Position numbers and translations under genes: made by a program. This document shows positions 1 to 6,788 of a stretch of DNA of 14,083 nucleotides, one piece after another. How positions within the stretch are numbered: position 1 is the stretch's first letter; each line of letters starts with the position of its first letter. The notes below the pieces were generated by a model. That model was not told the DNA's origin, searched no databases, and saw only the letters and a list, made by a program, of their open reading frames with translations. The stretch is from Candidatus Colicola coprequi (lineage in GTDB: Bacteria > Bacteroidota > Bacteroidia > Bacteroidales > Paludibacteraceae): contig JAGHSR010000087.1 of NCBI GenBank assembly GCA_018065765.1, positions 1 through 14,083 on the forward strand, given 5' to 3'.

Positions 1-552
1 ATCTTCCACTTCCAACGTTTTGCTACCAATTTCTTGGAGGAAACACTCATGATATCTAATGCGGAGGCTGCCGGATTATTCAAGTGGTTCCCGATTTTGG
101 CAATGGTGCTGACACCGTTCCTAGGCGCGTTCATCGACTACAAAGGAAAAGGCGCGTCCATGCTTCTGTTGGGCTCCGTCATCATGATTGCTTGCCACCT
201 GACTTTTGCTTTCATCCTGCCGGCATATCCAAGCAAGATGTTGGCTCTGATCACTATTTTGGTGCTGGGCGTCAGCTTCTCGTTGGTTCCCGCATCGATG
301 TGGCCCTCGGTGCCTAAGATCATCGATGAGAAAGTGCTGGGCTCTGCATACTGCCTGATATTTTGGGTACAGAACATAGGTCTTTGCTTAGTGCCCCTGC
401 TGATAGGCAAACTGCGTGTCGCTACCAACGGCTATTTGGTTCCGATGATTGTGTTTGCATCGTTCGGCGTGATTGCATTCATTTTCTCTTTCTTCCTTAA
501 AATAGAAGATAAGAAAAAAGGCTACGGACTCGAACTCCCCAACAAGAAATAA
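1..552 (+). CDS. MFS transporter, C-terminal part (5' end outside window)
   Basis: The frame is open from base 1, so the gene begins upstream of the window; the TTG at 34 and ATG at 49 are internal. The 183 visible residues look like the C-terminal half of a 12-helix major facilitator superfamily permease. They show about five or six hydrophobic segments, a short basic cytoplasmic loop after the first one (FIDYKGKG), and a conserved GSAYCLIFWVQNIGL stretch typical of the helix 10-11 region. The protein ends in a charged, Lys-rich cytoplasmic tail (KIEDKKKGYG). The overall look recalls MFSD1-like MFS proteins common in Bacteroidetes, but I cannot tell the substrate. The stop is 21 nt before rpe on the same strand, so co-transcription with rpe is likely. 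The family call is firm; the specificity is unknown. Confidence 0.85.
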   Translation: MFHFQRFATNFLEETLMISNAEAAGLFKWFPILAMVLTPFLGAFIDYKGKGASMLLLGSVIMIACHLTFAFILPAYPSKMLALITILVLGVSFSLVPASMWPSVPKIIDEKVLGSAYCLIFWVQNIGLCLVPLLIGKLRVATNGYLVPMIVFASFGVIAFIFSFFLKIEDKKKGYGLELPNKK

Positions 553-573
553 TCCTCAATCCTCACTTTCACC

Positions 574-1224
574 ATGCCTCGTATTATAGCTCCCAGTGTT
601 CTTTCTGCTGACTTTGCTCGCTTGGGCGAAGAGGTCGAGATGATTAATCAGTCTCAAGCCGAGTGGTTGCACGTCGATGTGATGGATGGGGTGTTTGTTC
701 CCAATATATCTTTTGGCTTTCCTGTCATGGAAACGCTGAGACGTTATAGTCGCAAACCACTGGATGTACACCTTATGATAACGCATCCCGAAAAGTATGT
801 GGAGCGTTTCTGTGAGGCAGGAGCCTGGAGCGTTGGTTTCCATTTGGAGGCTACCGACGACCCGCGACCGGCATTAGAGATGATTCGTAATAAGGGTGTT
901 CGTACCTGTTTGACCATCAATCCGGATATTGATGTACACCGTTTAGACCCCTATTTGGCAGAGGTGGATATGGTGCTAATCATGTCTGTGTTTGCCGGTT
1001 TTGGCGGACAGAAGTTCATTCCGGAGTCGTTGGACAAGGTGCGTTATCTACGGGAGCAAATTAGCCGTCAAGGTTTTAGTACACTCATTGAGGTGGATGG
1101 CGGAATCAACGAACAGAATGCCAAACAAGTGTTTGGCGCTGGAGCAGATGTGCTGGTTGCAGGAAGTGCCGTGTTCCACGCACGGGAGCCGAAAGTAGCT
1201 ATTAGAAATATGTTGGATGAGTAA
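574..1224 (+). CDS. rpe: Ribulose-phosphate 3-epimerase
   Basis: This 216-residue TIM-barrel enzyme interconverts D-ribulose 5-phosphate and D-xylulose 5-phosphate in the cytosolic pentose phosphate pathway. Length and motifs fit the family: APSVLSADF at the N-terminus, LHVDVMDGVFVPN (residues 32-44), DVHLMI (64-69), IEVDGGIN (172-179) and the phosphate-binding VAGSAVF near the end. By family alignment the metal ligands are His33, Asp35, His66 and Asp175, with Asp35 and Asp175 also the acid/base pair; all are present. One oddity: the mobile loop that usually reads SVNPGFGGQ is SVFAGFGGQ here (138-146), so Asn-Pro is replaced by Phe-Ala. The start gives the standard N-terminus; no Shine-Dalgarno is visible. 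The last 8 nt overlap the start of the next gene, implying translational coupling. Confidence 0.96.
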   Translation: MPRIIAPSVLSADFARLGEEVEMINQSQAEWLHVDVMDGVFVPNISFGFPVMETLRRYSRKPLDVHLMITHPEKYVERFCEAGAWSVGFHLEATDDPRPALEMIRNKGVRTCLTINPDIDVHRLDPYLAEVDMVLIMSVFAGFGGQKFIPESLDKVRYLREQISRQGFSTLIEVDGGINEQNAKQVFGAGADVLVAGSAVFHAREPKVAIRNMLDE

Positions 1225-2623
1225 TTGGTTTCAAACACATCCCATGATGGTCCTATTGATGCCGTTGGTGGCGTTGATAGGACTTTTTGAATATCTCAGA
1301 CCTGACGCTAATTGGCAGTCGGGCAGGCCTGTTGCTATGGACTATGATTCAACGGCGGTGTACGGGGTGGTTCTGACGGATTATCCGGTGGCTCGTCAGC
1401 ATTCGTGGCGATGTGAGGCGGGGCACGTGTACGTGTATCTCCAAGCGGATGAGACAGATACTTTGCCTCAGATAGGCGACACCCTGCAGGTCCGTACACG
1501 CTGGCAACGACCGGGGATGTTGGGAGCGTTTGACTATGGCAAGTACCTACGAAGACAGGGCATTTATGCAACAGGATATGTTAGTCGCAACGATTGGACA
1601 GTAGTTGGCAAGGGGCATGTGGCTTGGTACAACATGCGACAAGTGCAGCACCGGTTGGTGGAACGTTTTCGTGAGTTAGGTATCTCTGGGGACGAACTGG
1701 GCACATTGAGTGCGTTGAGTTTAGGGTATCGGGAGAACTTGGACAGCGACCTCAAGGAGAGTTTTAGCAAGGCGGGAGCGATGCACGTGTTGGCTGTCAG
1801 CGGTTTGCATACAGGTATATTGTTCATGGTACTGCTGGCATTACTCACCGGTTTCGGACGTTGGAAACCACTGTATGCGGAATGCAGCAAGCGGGTAATA
1901 CTGGCTACCATCCTCATAGCGGTCATGTGGTGCTATGCGGCATTGACGGGGTGGAGCCCATCGGTGGTGCGCAGTGTGATTATGGTGACGGTGGCGGAAG
2001 TGGGGTATATGCTGTATGAGCGGGGCAATACGCTAAATACAGTAGCGGCGGCTGCCGTGCTGATATTGCTTTGTCGGCCGAGCGACTTGTTTTCTGTCGG
2101 GTTCCAACTCAGTTTTGCGGCTGTAACAGCCATTGTGGTGCTCAATCCTATCTTGGGTAAGTCGGTCGGGACCCCGCGAAACAGAGTTCTTAACTATGTG
2201 GTGCAACTGACGATAACATCCTTCTCAGCGCAGTTGGGGACATTACCGCTGACCTTGCACTATTTTTCGCAAACGAGCAATTACTTCCTAATCACCAATC
2301 TCATTGTCCTCCCTCTGGCTACGGTAGTCATGGTCGGTGCTGTGGCTGTCTTGACCATCGGTTGGATACCGCTGGTTGGTGTGGGAGTAAGTTGGTTGCT
2401 CAGTTGGGTGGTGTGGCTGATGAATACATCTGTGGCACGGGTAGAACACTTGCCCGGTAGCACCACTGCAATGGAGTGTACATGGTCGATGACTGCTTGC
2501 TTATATGGCGCGATTGCGATGGGAGCGACTGCGATGGGCTCTGATAGCAAACGTCAGACGGTGGTCGGTTGTGCGGGTGCAACGGTGTGCCTGATGGTAT
2601 TTTGTTTGTTGTATGTTTGGTAA
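1217..2623 (+). CDS. comEC: ComEC/Rec2-type competence membrane protein, lacking the metallo-beta-lactamase domain
   Basis: ComEC proteins form the inner-membrane channel for single-stranded DNA during natural transformation. This 468-residue protein has a short N-terminal hydrophobic segment (about 11-26), a soluble DUF4131-like OB region ending in FDYGKYLRRQGI (105-116), and then the multi-helix competence domain. Hallmark strings are LSALSLGYR (164-172), MHVLAVSGLHTG (189-200), LTGWSPSVVRS (243-253), FQLSFAAVTAI (296-306) and LGTLPLTLHYF (340-350). It stops after a final hydrophobic segment (about 447-467). The C-terminal metallo-beta-lactamase nuclease-like domain of long family members is absent, and the N-terminal helices are fewer than in B. 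subtilis ComEC. I see no frameshift, so this looks like a naturally compact version. The ATG overlaps the rpe stop by 8 nt; xseA follows after 18 nt. Confidence 0.9.
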   Translation: MSNWFQTHPMMVLLMPLVALIGLFEYLRPDANWQSGRPVAMDYDSTAVYGVVLTDYPVARQHSWRCEAGHVYVYLQADETDTLPQIGDTLQVRTRWQRPGMLGAFDYGKYLRRQGIYATGYVSRNDWTVVGKGHVAWYNMRQVQHRLVERFRELGISGDELGTLSALSLGYRENLDSDLKESFSKAGAMHVLAVSGLHTGILFMVLLALLTGFGRWKPLYAECSKRVILATILIAVMWCYAALTGWSPSVVRSVIMVTVAEVGYMLYERGNTLNTVAAAAVLILLCRPSDLFSVGFQLSFAAVTAIVVLNPILGKSVGTPRNRVLNYVVQLTITSFSAQLGTLPLTLHYFSQTSNYFLITNLIVLPLATVVMVGAVAVLTIGWIPLVGVGVSWLLSWVVWLMNTSVARVEHLPGSTTAMECTWSMTACLYGAIAMGATAMGSDSKRQTVVGCAGATVCLMVFCLLYVW

Positions 2624-2641
2624 CTTGTAATTTTCTTCCTT

Positions 2642-3742
2642 ATGAGATCCTATTCATTGTCGCAATTATGTGAGCAGATACAAGATGCTCTCTCAATGGA
2701 ACTGGCTGACACCTATTGGGTGCGGGCTGAGATAGCTTCGCTGACTATTCGCGGAGGGCATTGCTATTTGGAATTGGTGGAGAAAACCGACTCTACAGGG
2801 CTTCTGTCTGCCAAGGTGCGTGCCACCTGCTGGAGCAATGTGTACAAGATGTTGAGTGCTTACTTTGCAGAAGAGACGGGTTCGGTCTTGCAAGTGGGCA
2901 TGCAGGTGTTGCTCGAGGTGGAGGTACAGTTTCATGCCGTGTATGGTTTGAGCCTGAATATATGCAATATCGACCCAACCTACACCGTCGGCGACATAGC
3001 GCGTCAGCGGGCGGAGACGATTGCGCGATTGCAACAGGATGGCGTCTTTAATTTGCAACAAAGCCTGACATTGCCGTCGTTGATTCATCGCATTGCGGTA
3101 GTCTCGTCGGATACGGCTGCGGGCTACGAAGATTTTGTCCATCAGTTGCAGGCTTCACATTATGCCGTCCACACCACATTATTTGCTGCCACCATGCAGG
3201 GCGACCAGGCAGAGCGTTCTATCATAGCAGCACTGAGAGCTATCTGCGAGGTGGTAGAGGACTTTGATGTTGTGGTTATCATTCGCGGGGGTGGTTCGAC
3301 CACAGACTTAACCTGTTTTGACAGTTACGACTTGGCATCGCATTGTGCGCAGTTCCCACTGCCCATACTGAGTGGAATAGGGCATACCAGAGATGTGTCG
3401 GTTGTGGATATGGTGGTGTATGCAGCCTTGAAAACGCCTACGGCGGTGGCGGCAAGCATAGTGGAACGATTTGACGTGGCGAGTGAGCAACTACGCGATT
3501 GGAGACGACGCCTGCAGATGACGGCGGAACGGCAGATATTGATACGAAAACATGCCTTGGAACTCCTTCGCCAACGACTGAGTATGTGTTCGCCGCAACG
3601 CATCTATCAAATGGGATATAGCCTGTTGACTGTCAACGGCAAAGTGGTGGAATCTGCGCAAGATGTGAAACCGGGACAGCAAATATGCACACATCTGCAA
3701 GATGGTGTCGTCCTCTCGCAAGTACTCCAAACGAACAACTAA
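2642..3742 (+). CDS. xseA: Exodeoxyribonuclease VII large subunit (short form)
   Basis: Exonuclease VII degrades single-stranded DNA from both ends into oligonucleotides. The 366 residues show the N-terminal OB fold beginning YSLSQLCEQIQ with WVRAEIASL and GGHCYLELVEK (to about 115). The catalytic domain follows, with RIAVVSSDTAAGYEDF (150-165), the glycine-rich IRGGGSTTDL (214-223) and GIGHTRDVSVVD (245-256); the latter corresponds to the family's GHETD motif and keeps its Gly, His and Asp. KTPTAVAA (264-271) is also typical. The C-terminal beta segment (MGYSLLTVNGKVV, about 324-336) is present. The helical region between these, which carries the small subunit XseB in characterised enzymes, is only about 40 residues, so the protein is clearly shorter than E. 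coli XseA (about 456). No xseB is visible next to it. The next gene starts 2 nt after the stop. Confidence 0.93.
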   Translation: MRSYSLSQLCEQIQDALSMELADTYWVRAEIASLTIRGGHCYLELVEKTDSTGLLSAKVRATCWSNVYKMLSAYFAEETGSVLQVGMQVLLEVEVQFHAVYGLSLNICNIDPTYTVGDIARQRAETIARLQQDGVFNLQQSLTLPSLIHRIAVVSSDTAAGYEDFVHQLQASHYAVHTTLFAATMQGDQAERSIIAALRAICEVVEDFDVVVIIRGGGSTTDLTCFDSYDLASHCAQFPLPILSGIGHTRDVSVVDMVVYAALKTPTAVAASIVERFDVASEQLRDWRRRLQMTAERQILIRKHALELLRQRLSMCSPQRIYQMGYSLLTVNGKVVESAQDVKPGQQICTHLQDGVVLSQVLQTNN

Positions 3743-3744
3743 CC

Positions 3745-4674
3745 ATGCGCCCCTTGCTCACACAGGATCAACTGATAGGCTCCATCGTACTGATTACGAT
3801 GGTAGTCGGTGTGAACATATTTGTCAGGATTGTGCCTCAGCATGCCTTACGTCCGCAAGCGGTTGCTGAGAGTGGGGTAGAGGAGACTTTAGCCACTTCG
3901 ACTAAGGTGAGTTTACATCCCTTTGACCCGAACACGGCAGATAGTTTGACCTTGATTCAACTGGGGCTGCGTCCATGGCAGGTGAGCAACATGATGCGTT
4001 ACCGTGCCAAAGATGGTCGTTTCCGCACACCGGAAGATTTCAGCCGTTTGTACGGATTGACGGATAGTGCTTATCAGACCTTGCGTCCGTATATAGCCAT
4101 CGACACCATGCCTTTCCATCGGGAACGGTTGGCACGTCAGGTGCGTGACTCACTTAGGCGGGACAGCGTTCGTGCTCACTACAAGGCATTGCGTGACTCA
4201 GCACATCGCGCGGACAGCCTCAGACGCGATTCACTCAGAACCGCCTACCCCAAACACGAGAAGCGGGACACTGTTTTGGAACTCAATACCGCGGATACGG
4301 CATCCTTGCAGTTGATACGCGGAATAGGACGTTACATGGCCGCTAACATAGTGCATTATCGCAACCAATTAGGAGGTTTTGTGTCGGTTGAGCAGTTGCA
4401 CGACGAGGCGCTCAGTCACACGTATCGGTTGGCGGATAGTATATTGTCGCATTTTACGGTCGAACCCGATTCGGTTCACCCCATCCCTGTCAATCTGTCG
4501 TCTATGGAGACCTTGAGACGACATCCTTACATCAACTTCGAACAGGCAGACGCCATCTATACTCTGCGCCGTCGCATGATTCGGCTTCGCAGTATCCATG
4601 ACCTTGAGCAGTTGGACTGCCTCTCCCCCAACGACCTGCTCCGCCTCACACCCTATCTGGACTTCTCTGAATAA
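3745..4674 (+). CDS. Membrane-anchored helix-hairpin-helix protein (ComEA-like)
   Basis: The 309-residue protein has one N-terminal membrane anchor (about residues 11-29, IGSIVLITMVVGVNIFV) and otherwise looks soluble, probably periplasmic. Three helix-hairpin-helix modules of the ComEA/HHH_3 kind can be read: residues 58-117 (FDPNTADSLTLIQLGL then FRTPEDFSRLYGL), 178-238 (LELNTADTASLQLIRGIG then FVSVEQLHDE) and a divergent one at 246-307. HHH modules bind the DNA backbone without sequence specificity. Between modules 1 and 2 is a highly charged, probably helical linker with two DSLRRDS copies (135-141, 157-163). I chose the ATG at 3745, 2 nt after the xseA stop. The in-frame ATG at 3685 would add 20 residues read through the end of xseA. 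With ComEC and XseA alongside, a role as DNA receptor in uptake is plausible but inferred. Confidence 0.85.
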   Translation: MRPLLTQDQLIGSIVLITMVVGVNIFVRIVPQHALRPQAVAESGVEETLATSTKVSLHPFDPNTADSLTLIQLGLRPWQVSNMMRYRAKDGRFRTPEDFSRLYGLTDSAYQTLRPYIAIDTMPFHRERLARQVRDSLRRDSVRAHYKALRDSAHRADSLRRDSLRTAYPKHEKRDTVLELNTADTASLQLIRGIGRYMAANIVHYRNQLGGFVSVEQLHDEALSHTYRLADSILSHFTVEPDSVHPIPVNLSSMETLRRHPYINFEQADAIYTLRRRMIRLRSIHDLEQLDCLSPNDLLRLTPYLDFSE

Positions 4675-4679
4675 CCCCT

Positions 4680-4721
4680 CCCACACATTGCAAATTGTGA
4701 TGGAACAATGCAATCAGTGGG
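4680..4721 (+). terminator. Two-part stem-loop after the HHH gene, possible terminator or processing site
   Basis: Outer arms CCCAC (4680-4684) and GTGGG (4717-4721) pair perfectly. After a 2x2 internal loop, inner arms ATTGC plus ATTGT (4687-4691, 4694-4698) pair with ACAATGCAAT (4705-4714) with an AA bulge and a 6-nt loop. It begins 6 nt after the stop of the HHH gene and ends 21 nt before psuG. There is no T-run behind it, so it is not a classical intrinsic terminator; it could instead shape the psuG leader. No clear TAnnTTTG box is visible for psuG. Confidence 0.4.
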
Positions 4722-4742
4722 CGGAAGAAAACTAAGAATAAA

Positions 4743-5699
4743 ATGAATAGAGCAATGAAAAATCCGTATCTATCCCTTTCGGACGAAGTGGCACAGGCAC
4801 TTCGCGAAGGAAAACCCGTAGTGGCATTGGAGTCAACGATCATCAGCCACGGAATGCCCTATCCGCAAAACGTGCAAACTGCTCTGCAAGTGGAACAAAC
4901 CGTGCGCGAACAAGGTGCTGTGCCTGCTACCATAGCTATTTTGAAAGGAAAACTCAAAGCGGGTTGCACCCGCGAAGAAATAGAGTACCTTGGTCAGCAA
5001 GGTACACGCGTTACCAAAGCGTCCCGAAGAGACTTGCCGGTGCTGATAGCACGGGGCATGGATGGTGCTACTACCGTCACCACCACGATGATTATCGCTG
5101 CTATGGCGGGGATAGAGGTGTTTGCCACAGGCGGAATAGGCGGTGTGCACCGAGGGGCAGAGACGACTATGGATATTTCTGCGGATTTGGAAGAATTGGC
5201 ACAGACACCGGTAATGGTCATTTGTGCCGGTGCCAAGTCAATCCTTGATTTAGGGCTGACGTTGGAGTACCTTGAGACAAAAGGCGTGCCCGTGATAGGT
5301 TACGGCACCGATGAACTACCTGCTTTCTACACCCGACAGAGCGGGTTTGGTGTGGATTATCGCGTAGATACTCCTCAAGAACTTGCGGCAGCATGGAGAG
5401 CCAAACGAACCATGAACCTGACTGGAGGTATGTTGGTGACCAACCCTATTCCGGAGCAGTACTCCATGCCCAAACAGGTCATAGATCAGGCTATAGACGA
5501 CGCCATCGAAGAGAGTCGTCGATTGGGCATACACGGCAAAGCCACGACACCTTTCCTGCTGGCAAAAATCAAAGAATTGACCGGAGGCGACAGTCTGGCA
5601 GCGAACATCCAATTGGTGCTGAATAATGCACGATTGGCAGCACAGACAGCGAGAGAGGTGGTAAACGGAAAAGGAGGGAATGAAAATAAATTTGCATAG
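4743..5699 (+). CDS. psuG: Pseudouridine-5'-phosphate glycosidase
   Basis: PsuG splits the C-glycosidic bond of pseudouridine 5'-phosphate to give uracil and ribose 5-phosphate, salvaging the modified nucleoside from RNA turnover. The 318 residues match the family in length and nearly throughout: VALESTIISHGMPYPQN (27-43), GTRVTKASRRDLP (87-99), TVTTTMIIAAMAGI (111-124), TGGIGGVHRGAETTMDIS (129-146), VICAGAKSILDLG (159-171) and LVTNPIPEQY (231-240). By analogy with the E. coli enzyme, Lys165 would be the lysine that forms the Schiff base with ring-opened ribose, Glu30 and Lys92 active-site residues, and Asp144 the metal ligand. The usual partner, pseudouridine kinase (psuK), is not in this window. 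ATG 4755 (residue 5) is an alternative start. The final codons overlap the ddl promoter. Confidence 0.95.
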   Translation: MNRAMKNPYLSLSDEVAQALREGKPVVALESTIISHGMPYPQNVQTALQVEQTVREQGAVPATIAILKGKLKAGCTREEIEYLGQQGTRVTKASRRDLPVLIARGMDGATTVTTTMIIAAMAGIEVFATGGIGGVHRGAETTMDISADLEELAQTPVMVICAGAKSILDLGLTLEYLETKGVPVIGYGTDELPAFYTRQSGFGVDYRVDTPQELAAAWRAKRTMNLTGGMLVTNPIPEQYSMPKQVIDQAIDDAIEESRRLGIHGKATTPFLLAKIKELTGGDSLAANIQLVLNNARLAAQTAREVVNGKGGNENKFA

Positions 5700-5722
5700 A
5701 TAAAATAAAAGCAGTAACTTTG
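5691..5722 (+). promoter_or_regulatory. Bacteroidetes-type promoter for ddl
   Basis: The -7 box TAACTTTG (5715-5722) matches the TAnnTTTG consensus exactly. A TTTG element (5691-5694) sits 20 nt upstream, the usual place of the -33 element. Transcription would start near 5728-5730, about 40 nt before the ddl ATG. The -33 element lies inside the last codons of psuG, so ddl and the genes after it can be transcribed independently of psuG. Confidence 0.8.
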
Positions 5723-5732
5723 TGCCCATAAT

Positions 5733-5755
5733 TGGCTTCGCGGGGTTGCGAACCA
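5733..5755 (+). promoter_or_regulatory. Hairpin in the ddl 5' leader
   Basis: TGG-c-TTCGC (5733-5741) pairs with GCGAACCA (5748-5755) around a GGGGTT loop: eight base pairs with one bulged C. It would begin within a few nucleotides of the predicted transcript start and end 13 nt before the ddl ATG. It may stabilise the 5' end or modulate initiation; it matches no riboswitch class I know. Confidence 0.4.
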
Positions 5756-5768
5756 TAAAATACAAGAT

Positions 5769-6776
5769 ATGAAAAAAAGAAATATAGCCATTATTGCCGG
5801 CGGGTACAGTAGTGAACACGATGTGTCGTTGCGCAGCGCGGCCGGTATTTATTCGTTCCTCGATAAAGAACGCTATGAGATTACAATCGTCGATATAGAG
5901 CCCAACGTATGGCACGCGTTGGTGCAATGGGATTTTAAGGACGGTAAGATGATCATCAACGAGCAAGTGGAGGTGGACAAGAACGATTTTTCGTACACGG
6001 TGCACGGGCAAAAAGTGAAAATGGACTATGCCTATATCACCATTCATGGTACGCCGGGCGAGAACGGCTTGCTGCAAGGCTATTTAGAAATGATGGGTAT
6101 TCCCTACAGTTGCTGCAACGCATTGGTAGCCGGCATGACGTTCAATAAATACGTTTGCAACCATTACCTGCAAGGGTTTGGTATTCGCATTTCGCCCTCT
6201 ATCTTGTTGCGCGCAGGAGCGGAACGTTGGTCGGATGAGGAGATTGTGGCTCAGGTAGGTTTGCCATGTTTCATCAAGAGCAATGTAGGAGGCAGCAGTT
6301 TTGGGTGCACCAAGGTTAAGACATTAGAGGAAGTGACTCCCGCCATTGAGCGCGCTTTCGCCGAAGGCGACGAAGTGATATGCGAAGCGTTTATGAAAGG
6401 CGTGGAGATAACCAGTGGGGCATACAAGACCCGCGAGAAAGCCGTCGCTTTCCCCATAACGGAGGTGGTGACAAGCAATGAGTTTTTTGATTACGACGCC
6501 AAGTACAATGGTCAAGTGGACGAGATAACTCCTGCTCGCATACCGGATGAGGTGCGCGACAAAGTGCAGGCTCTGACACTCAAGATTTACGACCTGTTAG
6601 GCTGCCACGGAATCATCCGTATCGACTATATACTGACCGACGGCTGGACTATCAATCTGCTGGAGATCAATACCACCCCCGGCATGACCGCCACTTCGTT
6701 TATTCCACAACAGGTGCGGGCTGCAGGACTGGAGATAAGAGATGTCCTGACGGAGATAATAGAAGGGGACTTTTAG
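5769..6776 (+). CDS. ddl: D-alanine--D-alanine ligase
   Basis: This ATP-grasp enzyme joins two D-alanines for the peptidoglycan stem peptide in the cytosol. The 335 residues show SSEHDVS with Glu16 (E. coli DdlB Glu15), IHGTPGENG (92-100), KSNVGGSSFG (170-179), the omega loop FFDYDAKY (239-246), GIIRID with Arg284 and Asp286, and LLEINTTPGMT (297-307) with metal ligands Glu299 and Asn301. Lys245 and Tyr246 correspond to E. coli Lys215 and Tyr216. The tyrosine kept here is the one replaced by Phe in D-Ala-D-Lac ligases of some lactic acid bacteria, so D-Ala-D-Ala specificity and vancomycin susceptibility of the precursor are expected. It is the first gene of a probable unit with the prenyl synthase 12 nt downstream. 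Product supply for peptidoglycan and, downstream, its lipid carrier would be a sensible pairing. Confidence 0.96.
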   Translation: MKKRNIAIIAGGYSSEHDVSLRSAAGIYSFLDKERYEITIVDIEPNVWHALVQWDFKDGKMIINEQVEVDKNDFSYTVHGQKVKMDYAYITIHGTPGENGLLQGYLEMMGIPYSCCNALVAGMTFNKYVCNHYLQGFGIRISPSILLRAGAERWSDEEIVAQVGLPCFIKSNVGGSSFGCTKVKTLEEVTPAIERAFAEGDEVICEAFMKGVEITSGAYKTREKAVAFPITEVVTSNEFFDYDAKYNGQVDEITPARIPDEVRDKVQALTLKIYDLLGCHGIIRIDYILTDGWTINLLEINTTPGMTATSFIPQQVRAAGLEIRDVLTEIIEGDF

Positions 6777-6788
6777 TTGGTGGGGAAG

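Noticed and set aside
3685..3744. Start of the HHH protein at 3685
   Set aside because: The extra 20 residues are xseA sequence in another frame; the ATG at 3745 follows the xseA stop and begins a normal membrane anchor.
6483..6506. FFDY in the Ddl omega loop as a sign of D-Ala-D-Lac specificity
   Set aside because: The specificity residue is the Tyr of AKY (Tyr246), which is present; the preceding FF is not the discriminating position.
6777..6788. TTG start of the prenyl synthase directly after the ddl stop
   Set aside because: The ATG 12 nt later gives a natural N-terminus; the TTG adds only four residues with no support.
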